This document shows, one piece after another, positions 7,272 through 16,300 of a stretch of DNA of 64,000 nucleotides (position 1 is its first letter; each line of letters starts with the position of its first letter). Origin of the DNA: Rhizobiaceae bacterium (GTDB lineage Bacteria > Pseudomonadota > Alphaproteobacteria > Rhizobiales > Rhizobiaceae); the NCBI GenBank assembly GCA_014238155.1, contig JABABQ010000052.1, positions 1 to 64,000 on the forward strand, in the 5' to 3' direction. The notes below the pieces were generated by a model. The model had not been told where the DNA came from. It saw nothing but the letters and a program-made list of their open reading frames with translations, and did not search any database. Made by a program: the position numbers and the translations under genes.

Positions 7272-8192
7272 TTACCGGTCAGGCACAAAGGAGGTTCCAA
7301 GTGCTGCCGGAGTATTGATCATTGTGAGCCTGCGATTGCGCGCAATCAAGACCAGAACCACAATTGTTGCCAGATACGGCAATGAGGTGAGGAATTGCGC
7401 CGGTATCGGCACACCGATTGCCTGCACATGAAACTGGCCAATGGTAACCGCGCCAAACAGATAAGCACCGACCAGCAGTCGCCCGGGACGCCAGGAGGCA
7501 AATACCACCAGCGCCAGGGCAATCCACCCCCTGCCCGCCGTCATGCCTTCCACCCATTGAGGAACATAAACCAAAGATAAATGTCCCCCGGCCAGGCCAG
7601 CACAGCCGCCGCCAAACAAAATTGCCATGTAGCGAATTTTGATAACTTGAATGCCCAATGCGTGAGCCGAATTGTGACTGTCACCTACCGAGCGAAGCAT
7701 CAGACCAGCGCGGGTTTTGAACAGGAACCAGGCGACTCCGGCAAGCAGTGCAATCGACAGATAGAAAATTAAATCCTGTCCGAAGACAATTTTGCCAATC
7801 ACCGGAATATCGCTCAATACCGGAATGTTGAGCGCCTCCATGCGCACGCCTGGGTGACCGACAAAGCTCTCACCGATCATGCCAGACAAACCAAGTCCCA
7901 ATATTGTCAGCGCCAGCCCCGTTGCGACCTGATTGGCCACTAGCGTCAGGGTCAAAAACGCAAACAGGAGGGAAAAAGTCGCCCCCACAATGACCGCTGC
8001 AACAGCTCCAAGATAGGGATTCCCGGTCACCTGAGCAGTTGCAAAGGCAGCAACTGCCCCCATGATCATCATGCCCTCAACCCCAAGATTTAGGACCCCG
8101 GAACGTTCCACAACCAGTTCACCAGTTGCGGCAATCAATAGCGGTGTCGAAGCCGCGCAGACAGACAGAATAATGCTCGCCCAGACGTCCAT
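7272..8192 (-). CDS. BMP-type ABC transporter permease (second subunit)
   Basis: A 306-residue inner-membrane permease with about eight hydrophobic segments and the typical N-terminal motif GELVVERSGVLNLGVEGMM of the BPD_transp_2 family used with BMP receptors. The start is ATG 8192, which overlaps the preceding gene's TGA by one base (TGATG), indicating translational coupling. A longer frame upstream is ignored for this reason. With the other permease it forms the channel for nucleoside-like substrates. Confidence 0.9.
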   Translation of the reverse strand: MDVWASIILSVCAASTPLLIAATGELVVERSGVLNLGVEGMMIMGAVAAFATAQVTGNPYLGAVAAVIVGATFSLLFAFLTLTLVANQVATGLALTILGLGLSGMIGESFVGHPGVRMEALNIPVLSDIPVIGKIVFGQDLIFYLSIALLAGVAWFLFKTRAGLMLRSVGDSHNSAHALGIQVIKIRYMAILFGGGCAGLAGGHLSLVYVPQWVEGMTAGRGWIALALVVFASWRPGRLLVGAYLFGAVTIGQFHVQAIGVPIPAQFLTSLPYLATIVVLVLIARNRRLTMINTPAALGTSFVPDR

Positions 8193-9268
8193 CACATCCT
8201 CGCTTTCACAGAAGAAACCAGCACAACCCGGTAATGTATCAACGTGTCGCAAGCCAAAACAAAGAACAGCAACAACCCCTGAAACACGCGCGTCGCACGG
8301 TCTGACACGCCAATAGAAATCTGCGCAGCCTCGCCGCCGATATAAGACAGCGCCAGCACCAGACCGGCTGCAACAATACCCAATGGGTTCAGCCGTCCAA
8401 GAAAGGCCACAATGATGGCTGCAAATCCATATCCAAGCGACAGCTTGTCATCCAGTTTTCCAACGGTGCCGGAAACCTCACCAATGCCTGCCAGCCCGGC
8501 CATTGCGCCGGAAATCAGGAAGGCGAACAATGTCATCTGTTTTGCGCTGAAACCTGCAAACCGCCCTGCCCTGGGGCTTTGACCCAGCACTGCAATTTCA
8601 AAACCTTTCAAGGTTTTTGACAGCATAAACCAAAGGGCAACCGCAGCAATGACCGCAATGACTGCGCCATAATGGGCATCGCCAAATTCAAATATCTTTG
8701 GTAGTAACCCACTGTCATTGAAGGATTTTGTTCCCGGAAAACCCATGCCCTGCGGGTCTCTCCACGGGCCACGGACAACCCAGTCAACAAATTGCTGGGC
8801 AACATAGACCAGCATAAGACTGGTCAAAATCTCATTGGTGCCAAATCGCGATTTCAAGATCGCCGGAATGAAACCATATAGGGCCCCTCCCGCCATGCCC
8901 ATAATCAACATCAGAGGCAGCAAAAGGGGAGATTCCCAGCCATGGAAGAGAACCGGAATCATCGCTCCGAACATGCCTCCGATCAAATATTGACCTTCCG
9001 CACCAATGTTCCAATTGCCAGATCTGAAACAAACGGCCAGTCCAATCGCGATCAGCGTCAGTGGAGTTGCCTTGACGAGAATTTGCTCGCGGCTCCAAGG
9101 ATCGGTCAAAGGTTCAATGAAATAAACATACAGACCGTGAAACGGGTTCTTGCCGAGCAGGATAAACATGATGGCGCCGGCGACAACCATCAGAGCAAGC
9201 GCAATCAGTGGCGACAAAATAGAATACAGCTTGGAAATATCCGGACGTTTTTGAAGTTCTATCCTCAT
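8192..9268 (-). CDS. BMP-type ABC transporter permease (first subunit)
   Basis: A 358-residue membrane protein of the BPD_transp_2 family, with segments such as GLAVCFRSGNWNIGAEGQ and FGTNEILTSLMLVYVAQQ that mark the first permease of BMP-type importers. It overlaps the ATPase gene by 4 bp (ATGA) and the second permease by 1 bp. The whole set is therefore one tightly coupled operon: ATPase, permease, permease, binding protein. Confidence 0.9.
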   Translation of the reverse strand: MRIELQKRPDISKLYSILSPLIALALMVVAGAIMFILLGKNPFHGLYVYFIEPLTDPWSREQILVKATPLTLIAIGLAVCFRSGNWNIGAEGQYLIGGMFGAMIPVLFHGWESPLLLPLMLIMGMAGGALYGFIPAILKSRFGTNEILTSLMLVYVAQQFVDWVVRGPWRDPQGMGFPGTKSFNDSGLLPKIFEFGDAHYGAVIAVIAAVALWFMLSKTLKGFEIAVLGQSPRAGRFAGFSAKQMTLFAFLISGAMAGLAGIGEVSGTVGKLDDKLSLGYGFAAIIVAFLGRLNPLGIVAAGLVLALSYIGGEAAQISIGVSDRATRVFQGLLLFFVLACDTLIHYRVVLVSSVKARM

Positions 9269-10836
9269 GCCGCCTGTCCTTGATCCGCACCGGAACTGGC
9301 CATCAGCAGCCCGATTTTTTCACGCGTCATATCAGCTGCTGGTGCGGGGCTGCTCAAATGGCCGTCCGCCATCACCGCAATTGAGGTGGCTATTTCGAAA
9401 ATTTCATCAAGATCCTGCGAAATGACCAATACAGCCGAACCGGAAGCCGCCAGGTCCAGAAGCGATTGCCGAATATGGGCAGCGGCGCCAGCATCAACCC
9501 CCCATGTCGGTTGGTTGACCAACATAAAAGATGGCTTGCGATCCAACTCCCGACCAACAATAAACTTCTGCAGATTGCCACCACTGAGCGCCCCAGCGGG
9601 CGGATCTTCTGCTGATTTGCGCACATCCATGACTTCATTGACACGTTTCGTTGCAGCAACAATTGCCGATTGGGCAATAACGTTAAGCCGGCCCATTTTT
9701 TTAAACTCAGAAGCATCTGAAGCGTGTCGTGCCAGCAACATATTGTCAGTCAGACTCATCTCCGGGACCGCACCATGGCCAAGTCGTTCTTCCGGCACAA
9801 AGGACGCGCCGAGATTGCGGCGCCGCGAAATCGACATATGTCCGGCATCGGTTCCCCGAATGACAACCTGATGCGGATCGTCCTGCCGGTCTTCTCCAGA
9901 AATGGCTTCAAACAATTCTCCCTGGCCGTTGCCAGCTATGCCGGCAATGCACACCACCTCTCCCTGACGCACTTCCAAGGATATTTTCTTCAAGGCGATG
10001 GCAAATGGATGCGACGTACCCATCGACAGATTGTTCAGCGCCAACACCACTTCGCCGGTCTTTCCAGCCGTCTTGTGTTCAATGCCCTCCACATCCGCAC
10101 CAACCATTTTGGAAGCCAGACTACCGGCAGTTTCTTCGCGAGGGTCACAACTATCGACCACCTCACCGTGCCGCATTATGGTTGCCGCCGAGCACAATCT
10201 TTGGACTTCTTCAAGACGGTGACTGATGTAAAGGATAGAACGCCCCTCTTCGCGCAGTCGAAACAGAGTTTCAAACAATGTATCAGCTTCCTGCGGGGTC
10301 AATACCGAAGTCGGCTCGTCCAATATGATCAAAGCCGGATCCTGCATAAGGCAGCGAATGATTTCAATGCGCTGACGCTGCCCCACCGATAGGTCGCCGA
10401 CAAGGGCATCTGGATCAAGTGGCAGTCCATATTGCGCGGACAGGGAGCGGGCTTTCTCCGAGACATCGCTCAATTCCACATCGGCATCGAAAGAAAGTGC
10501 AATGTTTTCGGCAACCGTGAGCGCTTCAAACAGCGAGAAATGCTGAAACACCATGCCAATTCCCAGTGTCCGGGCTTCAGAAGGCGACTTCACATGCACT
10601 TCCTGGCCTTTCCAAAACACTTCACCTGCGCTTTGTTGCAGCGACCCGAACAAGATTTTCACCAGTGTGGATTTGCCAGCGCCGTTCTCGCCCAACAAGG
10701 CGTGAATCTCACCTTCCTGAATGGCAAAATCTACGCCGTTATTGGCGTAGAGTTCACCGAAAATCTTGGTGATCCCTTTGGTTTCCAACAATGGAACCTG
10801 TTTAGCATTCGTCTTCAACTGATCTTTGCCGGCCAT
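9265..10836 (-). CDS. BMP-type ABC transporter ATPase with two nucleotide-binding domains
   Basis: A 523-residue cytoplasmic ATPase with tandem ABC domains, as in nucleoside/sugar importers. The first domain has Walker A GENGAGKSTL, signature LSVGQRQRIEI and Walker B LIILDEPTSVLTP. The second has the degenerate Walker A region CIAGIAGNGQGE and signature LSGGNLQK, with NQPTWGVDAGA in the Walker B place. The ATG at 10836 has an AGG ribosome site 6 bp upstream; the GTG two codons earlier is less likely. It leads the BMP operon and supplies energy for uptake. Confidence 0.93.
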   Translation of the reverse strand: MAGKDQLKTNAKQVPLLETKGITKIFGELYANNGVDFAIQEGEIHALLGENGAGKSTLVKILFGSLQQSAGEVFWKGQEVHVKSPSEARTLGIGMVFQHFSLFEALTVAENIALSFDADVELSDVSEKARSLSAQYGLPLDPDALVGDLSVGQRQRIEIIRCLMQDPALIILDEPTSVLTPQEADTLFETLFRLREEGRSILYISHRLEEVQRLCSAATIMRHGEVVDSCDPREETAGSLASKMVGADVEGIEHKTAGKTGEVVLALNNLSMGTSHPFAIALKKISLEVRQGEVVCIAGIAGNGQGELFEAISGEDRQDDPHQVVIRGTDAGHMSISRRRNLGASFVPEERLGHGAVPEMSLTDNMLLARHASDASEFKKMGRLNVIAQSAIVAATKRVNEVMDVRKSAEDPPAGALSGGNLQKFIVGRELDRKPSFMLVNQPTWGVDAGAAAHIRQSLLDLAASGSAVLVISQDLDEIFEIATSIAVMADGHLSSPAPAADMTREKIGLLMASSGADQGQAA

Positions 10837-10944
10837 TTGCACCTACCAAACCTAAAGGCGCTATCGGCCCTGTAACACCCTAGAGCCGGGATTGCGGATT
10901 TGCCAACCGAAAAAGCAATTTCCACAATCCTGAGATGAGAGGCG

Positions 10945-11922
10945 TCACGGCTTGATCAGGCTGCAGCCGACGGTTTTGCGACTTTCAAGGTCTGAGTGCG
11001 CCTGTTGCGCATCATCCAACGCATAGGTCTGGTTAATTGCGATGTTTACTTTGCCCGAACCAACCACATCAAACAGGTCATTGGCGGTTTCTTCCAATTC
11101 GGCTGGAGTTGCGATGTAATTGAACAGCGTTGGACGCGTTGCAAACAATGATCCCTTTTGCGCCAGAATTCCCAGATTCACATCTGGAAGCGGGCCCGAT
11201 GATTGCCCAAAACTTGCCCACATGCCGCGCGGCTTAAGGCAATCCAGAGATCCTGGAAATGTATCCTGGCCAACTGAATCATAAACAACGTCGCATTTAG
11301 CACCATCGGTGATTTCAAGAACCCGATCGACAAAGTTCTCGCTGTTGTAGTTGATCACGTGATCATAGCCATTGGCTTTGGCCAGTTCGATTTTTTGCTT
11401 CGATCCCGCTGTACCGATTACCGTTGCGCCCAGACTTTTCGCCCACTGTCCGGCAATCAGACCAACACCACCGGCAGCTGCGTGAAACAGAATCGTATGC
11501 CCGGCTGCAACCTTGTACGTTGCACGCAACAAATAACGTGCTGTCATGCCTTTCAGCATCATTGCAGCGGCGGTATCGTCAGAGATATTGTCAGGTATCT
11601 TCACTACTTTGGCAGCTTCAATATTGCGAACCTCCGCATAAGCGCCGACGGGAGCGGCCGCATAAGCCACCCGATCTCCAACTTTAACTCCGGATACATC
11701 ATCTCCGGTCTCGATAACTTCCCCGGCGCCTTCCATTCCCGGTGTAAACGGCATGTGTGGGGCCGGATACAGGCCAGTTCGAAAATAGACATCAATGAAA
11801 TTTATGCCGATCGCTGATTGCCGGATGGTAATTTGATTGGCCGCAGGGCGGGCAACATCCCGTTCCGCTAGCTTCAACACTTCAGGTCCACCAATTTCTG
11901 TAACTTCTATCAATCGAGCCAT
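10945..11922 (-). CDS. NADPH:quinone oxidoreductase family protein
   Basis: A 325-residue zinc-independent member of the MDR superfamily (quinone oxidoreductase/zeta-crystallin group). The catalytic GroES-like half begins ARLIEVTEIGGPEVL and contains FIDVYFRTGLYP and MPFTPGMEGAGEV. The Rossmann half has the NADPH loop AAAGGVGLIAGQWAKSLG. No structural zinc Cys cluster is seen. It probably reduces quinones or activated enones with NADPH in the cytoplasm. ATG 11922 lies 2 bp after the MFS gene stop, with AAGGA upstream, so it is likely co-transcribed with that gene. Confidence 0.9.
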   Translation of the reverse strand: MARLIEVTEIGGPEVLKLAERDVARPAANQITIRQSAIGINFIDVYFRTGLYPAPHMPFTPGMEGAGEVIETGDDVSGVKVGDRVAYAAAPVGAYAEVRNIEAAKVVKIPDNISDDTAAAMMLKGMTARYLLRATYKVAAGHTILFHAAAGGVGLIAGQWAKSLGATVIGTAGSKQKIELAKANGYDHVINYNSENFVDRVLEITDGAKCDVVYDSVGQDTFPGSLDCLKPRGMWASFGQSSGPLPDVNLGILAQKGSLFATRPTLFNYIATPAELEETANDLFDVVGSGKVNIAINQTYALDDAQQAHSDLESRKTVGCSLIKP

Positions 11923-11924
11923 TT

Positions 11925-13097
11925 TCAAGAATCCTTGTTCAATTCACCAGTCAACAACAACGAAGTGGCCGCCAGTGGTGCCACCAACAACAAAGCAATA
12001 CGCATACCAAAACCATCAACAATCGCCCCCAATAAGGGCGGCGCAAGCATAAAGGACGAAAACGCAAACAGCGACATTGCTGAAACATTGTCTTCCGAAT
12101 CTCCTGGGCGATTGGCCGCTGCAGACATGGTCAGAGGATAAAATATTGCCGTTCCAAGCCCCGCAAAAGCCGCTGCAATGAAAGCCACAATCGTATTTGG
12201 TGACATCGCAAATAACGCGATGCCGAACGTTGCGGCAATCGCCGAGGCACGCGCAACTGGTAGGGACCCAAAAGTTTCCAACAGCCAGTCGCCACCCAGT
12301 CTGGTGGCAGCCATTACCGTGGAGAACGCCGCGTAGATCAGGCCACTGGCAAGCGCCCCGGCAGTCAACACATCGCGGACAAACAGCGCCGACCAGTCAA
12401 TAAAAACACCTTCGACCACCATAATGCCAATGGGCATCAGACAAAGCAGCACCAGTCCACGGGCAGGAAGTTTGAAGGTCGCTTCCTTTTTATTCCGTTC
12501 TCCCTGCCGGATTTTCTGATCTGCCTTTGGAATGCGCAGTGCAAAAAACCCTCCGACCACTGCGGTTGGAATGAGCACCAACCCGAAATGCTCAACCAAC
12601 CCCAACCCGGCACCGCCAAGTGCACCACCAATCAACGCGCCAAAAAGCGAGCCAAGGCTCCAGAAACCGTGCGCCTTGGACATCAATCGGCGTCCGGTCT
12701 TTTTTTCCAACCGATCTGCGGCGGTGTTCATCGCAATTTCCAGCAACCCGATGCTCAAGCCGCCAAACAACAACAGAACCCCCAGTGTCGCACCGTCTGG
12801 CATTAACGGCACAGCAAATACAACCAGCGCCCAGATCGGCAACGCCACGGCACAGGAATTGCGCAACCCAAACCGCTTAAGCATTTTTCCGCCCGCCAGA
12901 AATGCCACCATAGTGCCGGATGCAAGCACAAACAGGCTCAGTCCCAACTGAGAGGCAGAGAACTCGAAAGCCGTTTTGACATCGGGAATACGGGGTATCC
13001 AATTGCCCAACACAAAAGCCTGGAGAAAGAACATCGCAAAGACCGGAGTGACACCTTCCAGGCGCCACCATTTTGGCCGCATGGCTGTCGCTGTCAC
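11925..13097 (-). CDS. MFS transporter (YbjJ-like)
   Basis: About 390 residues with roughly 12 membrane segments. The segment MNTAADRLEKKTGRRLMSKAH, between the two six-helix halves, is typical of a small MFS group related to E. coli YbjJ. A longer frame runs back into terC, so an internal start is needed. GTG 13097 has GAGG 8 bp upstream, and ATG 13082 is the alternative. It lies between terC and the quinone oxidoreductase on the same strand. The substrate is unknown. Confidence 0.85.
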   Translation of the reverse strand: MTATAMRPKWWRLEGVTPVFAMFFLQAFVLGNWIPRIPDVKTAFEFSASQLGLSLFVLASGTMVAFLAGGKMLKRFGLRNSCAVALPIWALVVFAVPLMPDGATLGVLLLFGGLSIGLLEIAMNTAADRLEKKTGRRLMSKAHGFWSLGSLFGALIGGALGGAGLGLVEHFGLVLIPTAVVGGFFALRIPKADQKIRQGERNKKEATFKLPARGLVLLCLMPIGIMVVEGVFIDWSALFVRDVLTAGALASGLIYAAFSTVMAATRLGGDWLLETFGSLPVARASAIAATFGIALFAMSPNTIVAFIAAAFAGLGTAIFYPLTMSAAANRPGDSEDNVSAMSLFAFSSFMLAPPLLGAIVDGFGMRIALLLVAPLAATSLLLTGELNKDS

Positions 13098-13107
13098 GGA
13101 ACCGCCC

Positions 13108-13833
13108 TCACGGAGTTTTCCGGCGTTTGCGACCGGCCAGAATATTAATTGCCTCAACCATGACGGAAAATCCCATTGCGGCATAAATATACCCGCGCGG
13201 AATGTGGAACCCCAGTCCATCGGCAACCAGCGAAACACCAATCAACAACAGAAAGGACAAGGCAAGCACTTTCGTCGTTGGGTGTCGTTTGATGAAATCG
13301 GAAATGGTTCCCGAGGCCATGTACATGACTGCAACGGCAACAATAACTGCGGCTACCATGACCTCGATATGTTCGGCCATGCCAATTGCGGTAACAATTG
13401 AATCGACGGAAAATACCAGATCTATGATGATAATCTGACCGATAATCTTGGCAAATGATCCCACCGACATTCGCTCGGCAGTTTCGGCTTCGGTTTCGCC
13501 TTCAAACTCCTCATGAATTTCGGCCGTCGCCTTATAAATCAGGAAGACACCACCACCGAGCAGAATTAGATCCCGCCATGAAAATGACTGTCCAAACACG
13601 CTGAACAGATCGGCCTGCAGACCGATGATCCAGGTCAGGAACATCAACAAGACAATTCTGAAAACCAAGGCCAGCAACAACCCCAATCGGCGTGCTTTTT
13701 CAGCTTGCTCAGGTGGCAACCGGTTAATAATAACAGATATAAAGACAATATTATCAATACCTAAAACGATTTCCATAACCGTTAAAGTTAAGAAACTGAC
13801 CCATACCGTTGGATTGGATATTAATTCAAGCAT
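13108..13833 (-). CDS. TerC-family integral membrane protein
   Basis: A 241-residue protein with about seven membrane segments and the acidic intramembrane motifs of the TerC family: EIVLGIDNIVFIS in the first helix pair and IDLVFSVDSIVTAIGM later. Family members have been linked to metal (Mn) export and tellurium resistance. The start is ATG 13833. A charged loop (EIHEEFEGETEAETAERM) separates the halves. It ends 10 bp before the start region of the MFS gene, so the two may be co-transcribed. Confidence 0.9.
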   Translation of the reverse strand: MLELISNPTVWVSFLTLTVMEIVLGIDNIVFISVIINRLPPEQAEKARRLGLLLALVFRIVLLMFLTWIIGLQADLFSVFGQSFSWRDLILLGGGVFLIYKATAEIHEEFEGETEAETAERMSVGSFAKIIGQIIIIDLVFSVDSIVTAIGMAEHIEVMVAAVIVAVAVMYMASGTISDFIKRHPTTKVLALSFLLLIGVSLVADGLGFHIPRGYIYAAMGFSVMVEAINILAGRKRRKTP

Positions 13834-13874
13834 TCAGTTGATCCAGTCAGACCATCAGAGTTTGCGGCAGAGAT

Positions 13875-14588
13875 TCAGGCGACTTTGCCCATATATTGCA
13901 AGGCAAAACCCACACAATACAGATAAATACCGGATGCGGCGATCCCGATTTTAGCAATGGAGGGAACTTCGAATCCTACATACCAGCTATACAGCGCAAC
14001 CAGTCCACAGCCTGTCCACACAGCAAACATGGACAGGGTTGCAGGCCGCCAGATTGTCACCCGTACGGGATGCACGAAAAGCAAAGGAACGAAACTTAAT
14101 ATGGCCGACGCGATCACCACAGAAAATGCAATGTACCAACCCGGTTCAATAACAAATAGAGTGAACACAACCATGTTCCAGCAAATCGGGAATCCAATAA
14201 AGCAGTTATCGCGGCTCTTCATGCGCGTATCGGCGTAATAAATCGCACTGGTGCAAACGATCAGTGCCGCACAGATGAAAGAGTAGGACTCGGCCAGAAA
14301 TCCACTTTGATAAAGTGCAAAGGCCGGGATCATCGCAAATGTTACATAGTCGATGATGCAGTCAAGCAATTCGCCCGACCAGTTGGGCAGGACGGATTTT
14401 ACATGAAAATAGCGGGCCATTGGACCGTCAACGCCATCAACCAGAAGTGCGACCCCCAGCCAGAACCACATATTGGTGAAACGACCTTCAGCCGCCGCCA
14501 CCAGAGCGAGAAAAGCCCAAAAAGCACCAGACGCCGTGAATACGTGAACGGAAAATGCGATCAGGACTGATTTGGATGGTGCGCTCAT
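13875..14588 (-). CDS. pcs: Phosphatidylcholine synthase
   Basis: A 237-residue inner-membrane CDP-alcohol phosphatidyltransferase. The motif region LLVDGVDGPMARYFHVK holds the DG...AR part of the family signature, followed by ELLDCIIDYVTF with the second pair of Asp residues. These features and the length match bacterial Pcs, which makes phosphatidylcholine directly from CDP-diacylglycerol and choline, a pathway common in rhizobia and relatives. ATG 14588 is chosen because a longer frame would overlap the DUF1326 gene and the protein N-terminus (MSAPSKSV) then fits. About eight hydrophobic segments are present. Confidence 0.9.
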   Translation of the reverse strand: MSAPSKSVLIAFSVHVFTASGAFWAFLALVAAAEGRFTNMWFWLGVALLVDGVDGPMARYFHVKSVLPNWSGELLDCIIDYVTFAMIPAFALYQSGFLAESYSFICAALIVCTSAIYYADTRMKSRDNCFIGFPICWNMVVFTLFVIEPGWYIAFSVVIASAILSFVPLLFVHPVRVTIWRPATLSMFAVWTGCGLVALYSWYVGFEVPSIAKIGIAASGIYLYCVGFALQYMGKVA

Positions 14589-14605
14589 GTGGTTCTCAGC
14601 TGGAC

Positions 14606-15217
14606 TTAGTTGTGCCAGTCCAATTTGCATATTTCGGCGGAAAGTCCTTCAAAGTCCCAATTTCTACCGAATGCCCTGATGCGGCTTCGATTCGAACGGG
14701 CCACAACTATTTCTTCCGCAATCCAATATTGTGAATTCTTGATGACTGTGTGTTGTCCCTTATTCTTACCTTCAATCGGCGTGACAGAGCCGTCCAATAT
14801 TTTTGGAATTTTGACAATCCGTGTGTCCCCTTCGGTTTCATACGAGATTGGCTCACGTTTCACACCCAGGAAGTTGCCTACCAGGATCGACAAAAGATGG
14901 GTGGTGCCTCCGACTTTACCGCTGAAGATTCTTGTCAAAGCTTTGGTGGCATAGATGCTCGCCCGTTCATCGATGAACAATCCGGCAGTCCAGTTACCAC
15001 GGCTCATATACCCGGGGATTTCCATCATCAGGCCCAAATTTATTCCCGAAAGATCAACATCGCCAAAATGACCGTCGTCAATTCGAAAGCCCGCCCAGGT
15101 CTGACAATAACCTTCAGACGGCGGATGATCACCCAGCGACAAAACACAGGGGCAGAATACCTTACAATTACAAGCAAGGACCAATTCGCCCTGCATGCTC
15201 CATGATTCTTTTGCCAT
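14606..15217 (-). CDS. DUF1326 protein
   Basis: A 203-residue protein that begins MAKESWSMQGELVLACNCKV and carries the clustered cysteines CNCKVFCPC near the N-terminus, the mark of DUF1326. No signal peptide is seen. The cysteine cluster suggests metal or redox chemistry, but the function is not established. It is followed by pcs and preceded by a DUF2182 membrane protein on the same strand. The DUF1326/DUF2182 pairing recurs in many bacteria, which supports a joint role. Confidence 0.88.
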   Translation of the reverse strand: MAKESWSMQGELVLACNCKVFCPCVLSLGDHPPSEGYCQTWAGFRIDDGHFGDVDLSGINLGLMMEIPGYMSRGNWTAGLFIDERASIYATKALTRIFSGKVGGTTHLLSILVGNFLGVKREPISYETEGDTRIVKIPKILDGSVTPIEGKNKGQHTVIKNSQYWIAEEIVVARSNRSRIRAFGRNWDFEGLSAEICKLDWHN

Positions 15218-15258
15218 TCAGTCTACTTTCTTAGAAACATATTGGTTGATGACAGCCA

Positions 15259-16197
15259 CTAAATAAAAGTGATGGTAATGAGAAGCCCACCCCACACCAG
15301 CAATATGCCGCCGGATAAATAGGAAGTCACTCGTCCTTTGCTGCTTTTTTCTAAAATTGCAAATAGAGTAAAAAACGCCATCCATGCAAGGTTCATGGTT
15401 CCGACCACCAACATGACCAGCATTAATGCCCAGCAACAGCCCAGGCAGAAGACCCCCTGTTCGGCTCCGAGCTTGAATATTTCAGAATAACTCTGCGACC
15501 AGCGACCAAACAGAATCGAAAATGGGTTGCGACATTTGCGCAAACAGGCGTCTTTCAATCCGCTGAACTGATAGGCGCCGGCCAACAGCAATATACCACC
15601 AGCCACCAACCCCTGCAATGGAAATACGGGATCCGTGGCCAGGCCTGCACCAATCAGCAACAGCTGAAACAGGCTCATGGCGAAAGCAAACCCTATCCAG
15701 ACAGAAAGGTAACCGGCCACCAAAATGCCGAGCGGCACGACTTTTTCGTCCTTTTGATGTGCGACGTCAGCAATATCTGCGTAGGTCCGGATCATTGCGC
15801 CCGCCGACGGCAACATCATTGCCAGCGACATGGCGGTCCACATCAAAAAAGTGGATACGAAAACGCCCGGGGTCAATCCACCTGGTGAAACGGGCGCGCA
15901 GATTTTCAAAATGAACGCCAGCAGACCGTCATTGGCAGGACTGACATCAAACCTCGTCAACAACTCCCGCCAGAAAACCATGCCTGGTCCGACTGCATCA
16001 GACCCGACGACCTGGCTCACCCCTGCTGCCAAAAAAACCAGCCATAGCCAGGCGATTGCCACCGTCAGACCGGTCAGAACGTAGATGCTCCATCGCGGGC
16101 GCAGGCCAATTTCGGCAATGCCGCGATCAAATGATGTCAAATTGGAATAGCGCTGTCCATCATCAACGTCGCCTTGATCGGGACTGTGCTCTGTCAA
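15259..16197 (-). CDS. DUF2182 predicted metal-binding membrane protein
   Basis: A 312-residue protein with about seven membrane helices. The region from DACLRKCRNPFSILF through EQGVFCLGCCWALMLVML contains paired Cys residues (CLRKC, CLGCC) at membrane edges, as in DUF2182. The frame starts at a TTG (16197) with AAGGG about 10 bp upstream; the start is uncertain. Its partner DUF1326 gene lies 41 bp downstream. A metal transport or insertion role is inferred from the cysteines and pairing only. Confidence 0.85.
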   Translation of the reverse strand: MTEHSPDQGDVDDGQRYSNLTSFDRGIAEIGLRPRWSIYVLTGLTVAIAWLWLVFLAAGVSQVVGSDAVGPGMVFWRELLTRFDVSPANDGLLAFILKICAPVSPGGLTPGVFVSTFLMWTAMSLAMMLPSAGAMIRTYADIADVAHQKDEKVVPLGILVAGYLSVWIGFAFAMSLFQLLLIGAGLATDPVFPLQGLVAGGILLLAGAYQFSGLKDACLRKCRNPFSILFGRWSQSYSEIFKLGAEQGVFCLGCCWALMLVMLVVGTMNLAWMAFFTLFAILEKSSKGRVTSYLSGGILLVWGGLLITITFI

Positions 16198-16300
16198 TTG
16201 GTCGCGCCCTTTCGTCCAGCTCTGTTCAATACAGGCCCTTTCACCTTTCGTCTTCCAGACTTATATAAACATTACAACCCAATTCATCCCGGAACCAGCA

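Noticed and set aside
10843-10944. Possible terminator between the quinone oxidoreductase region and the BMP ATPase gene
   Set aside because: No stem with a following T-run is visible; the 102-bp gap holds nothing I can support.
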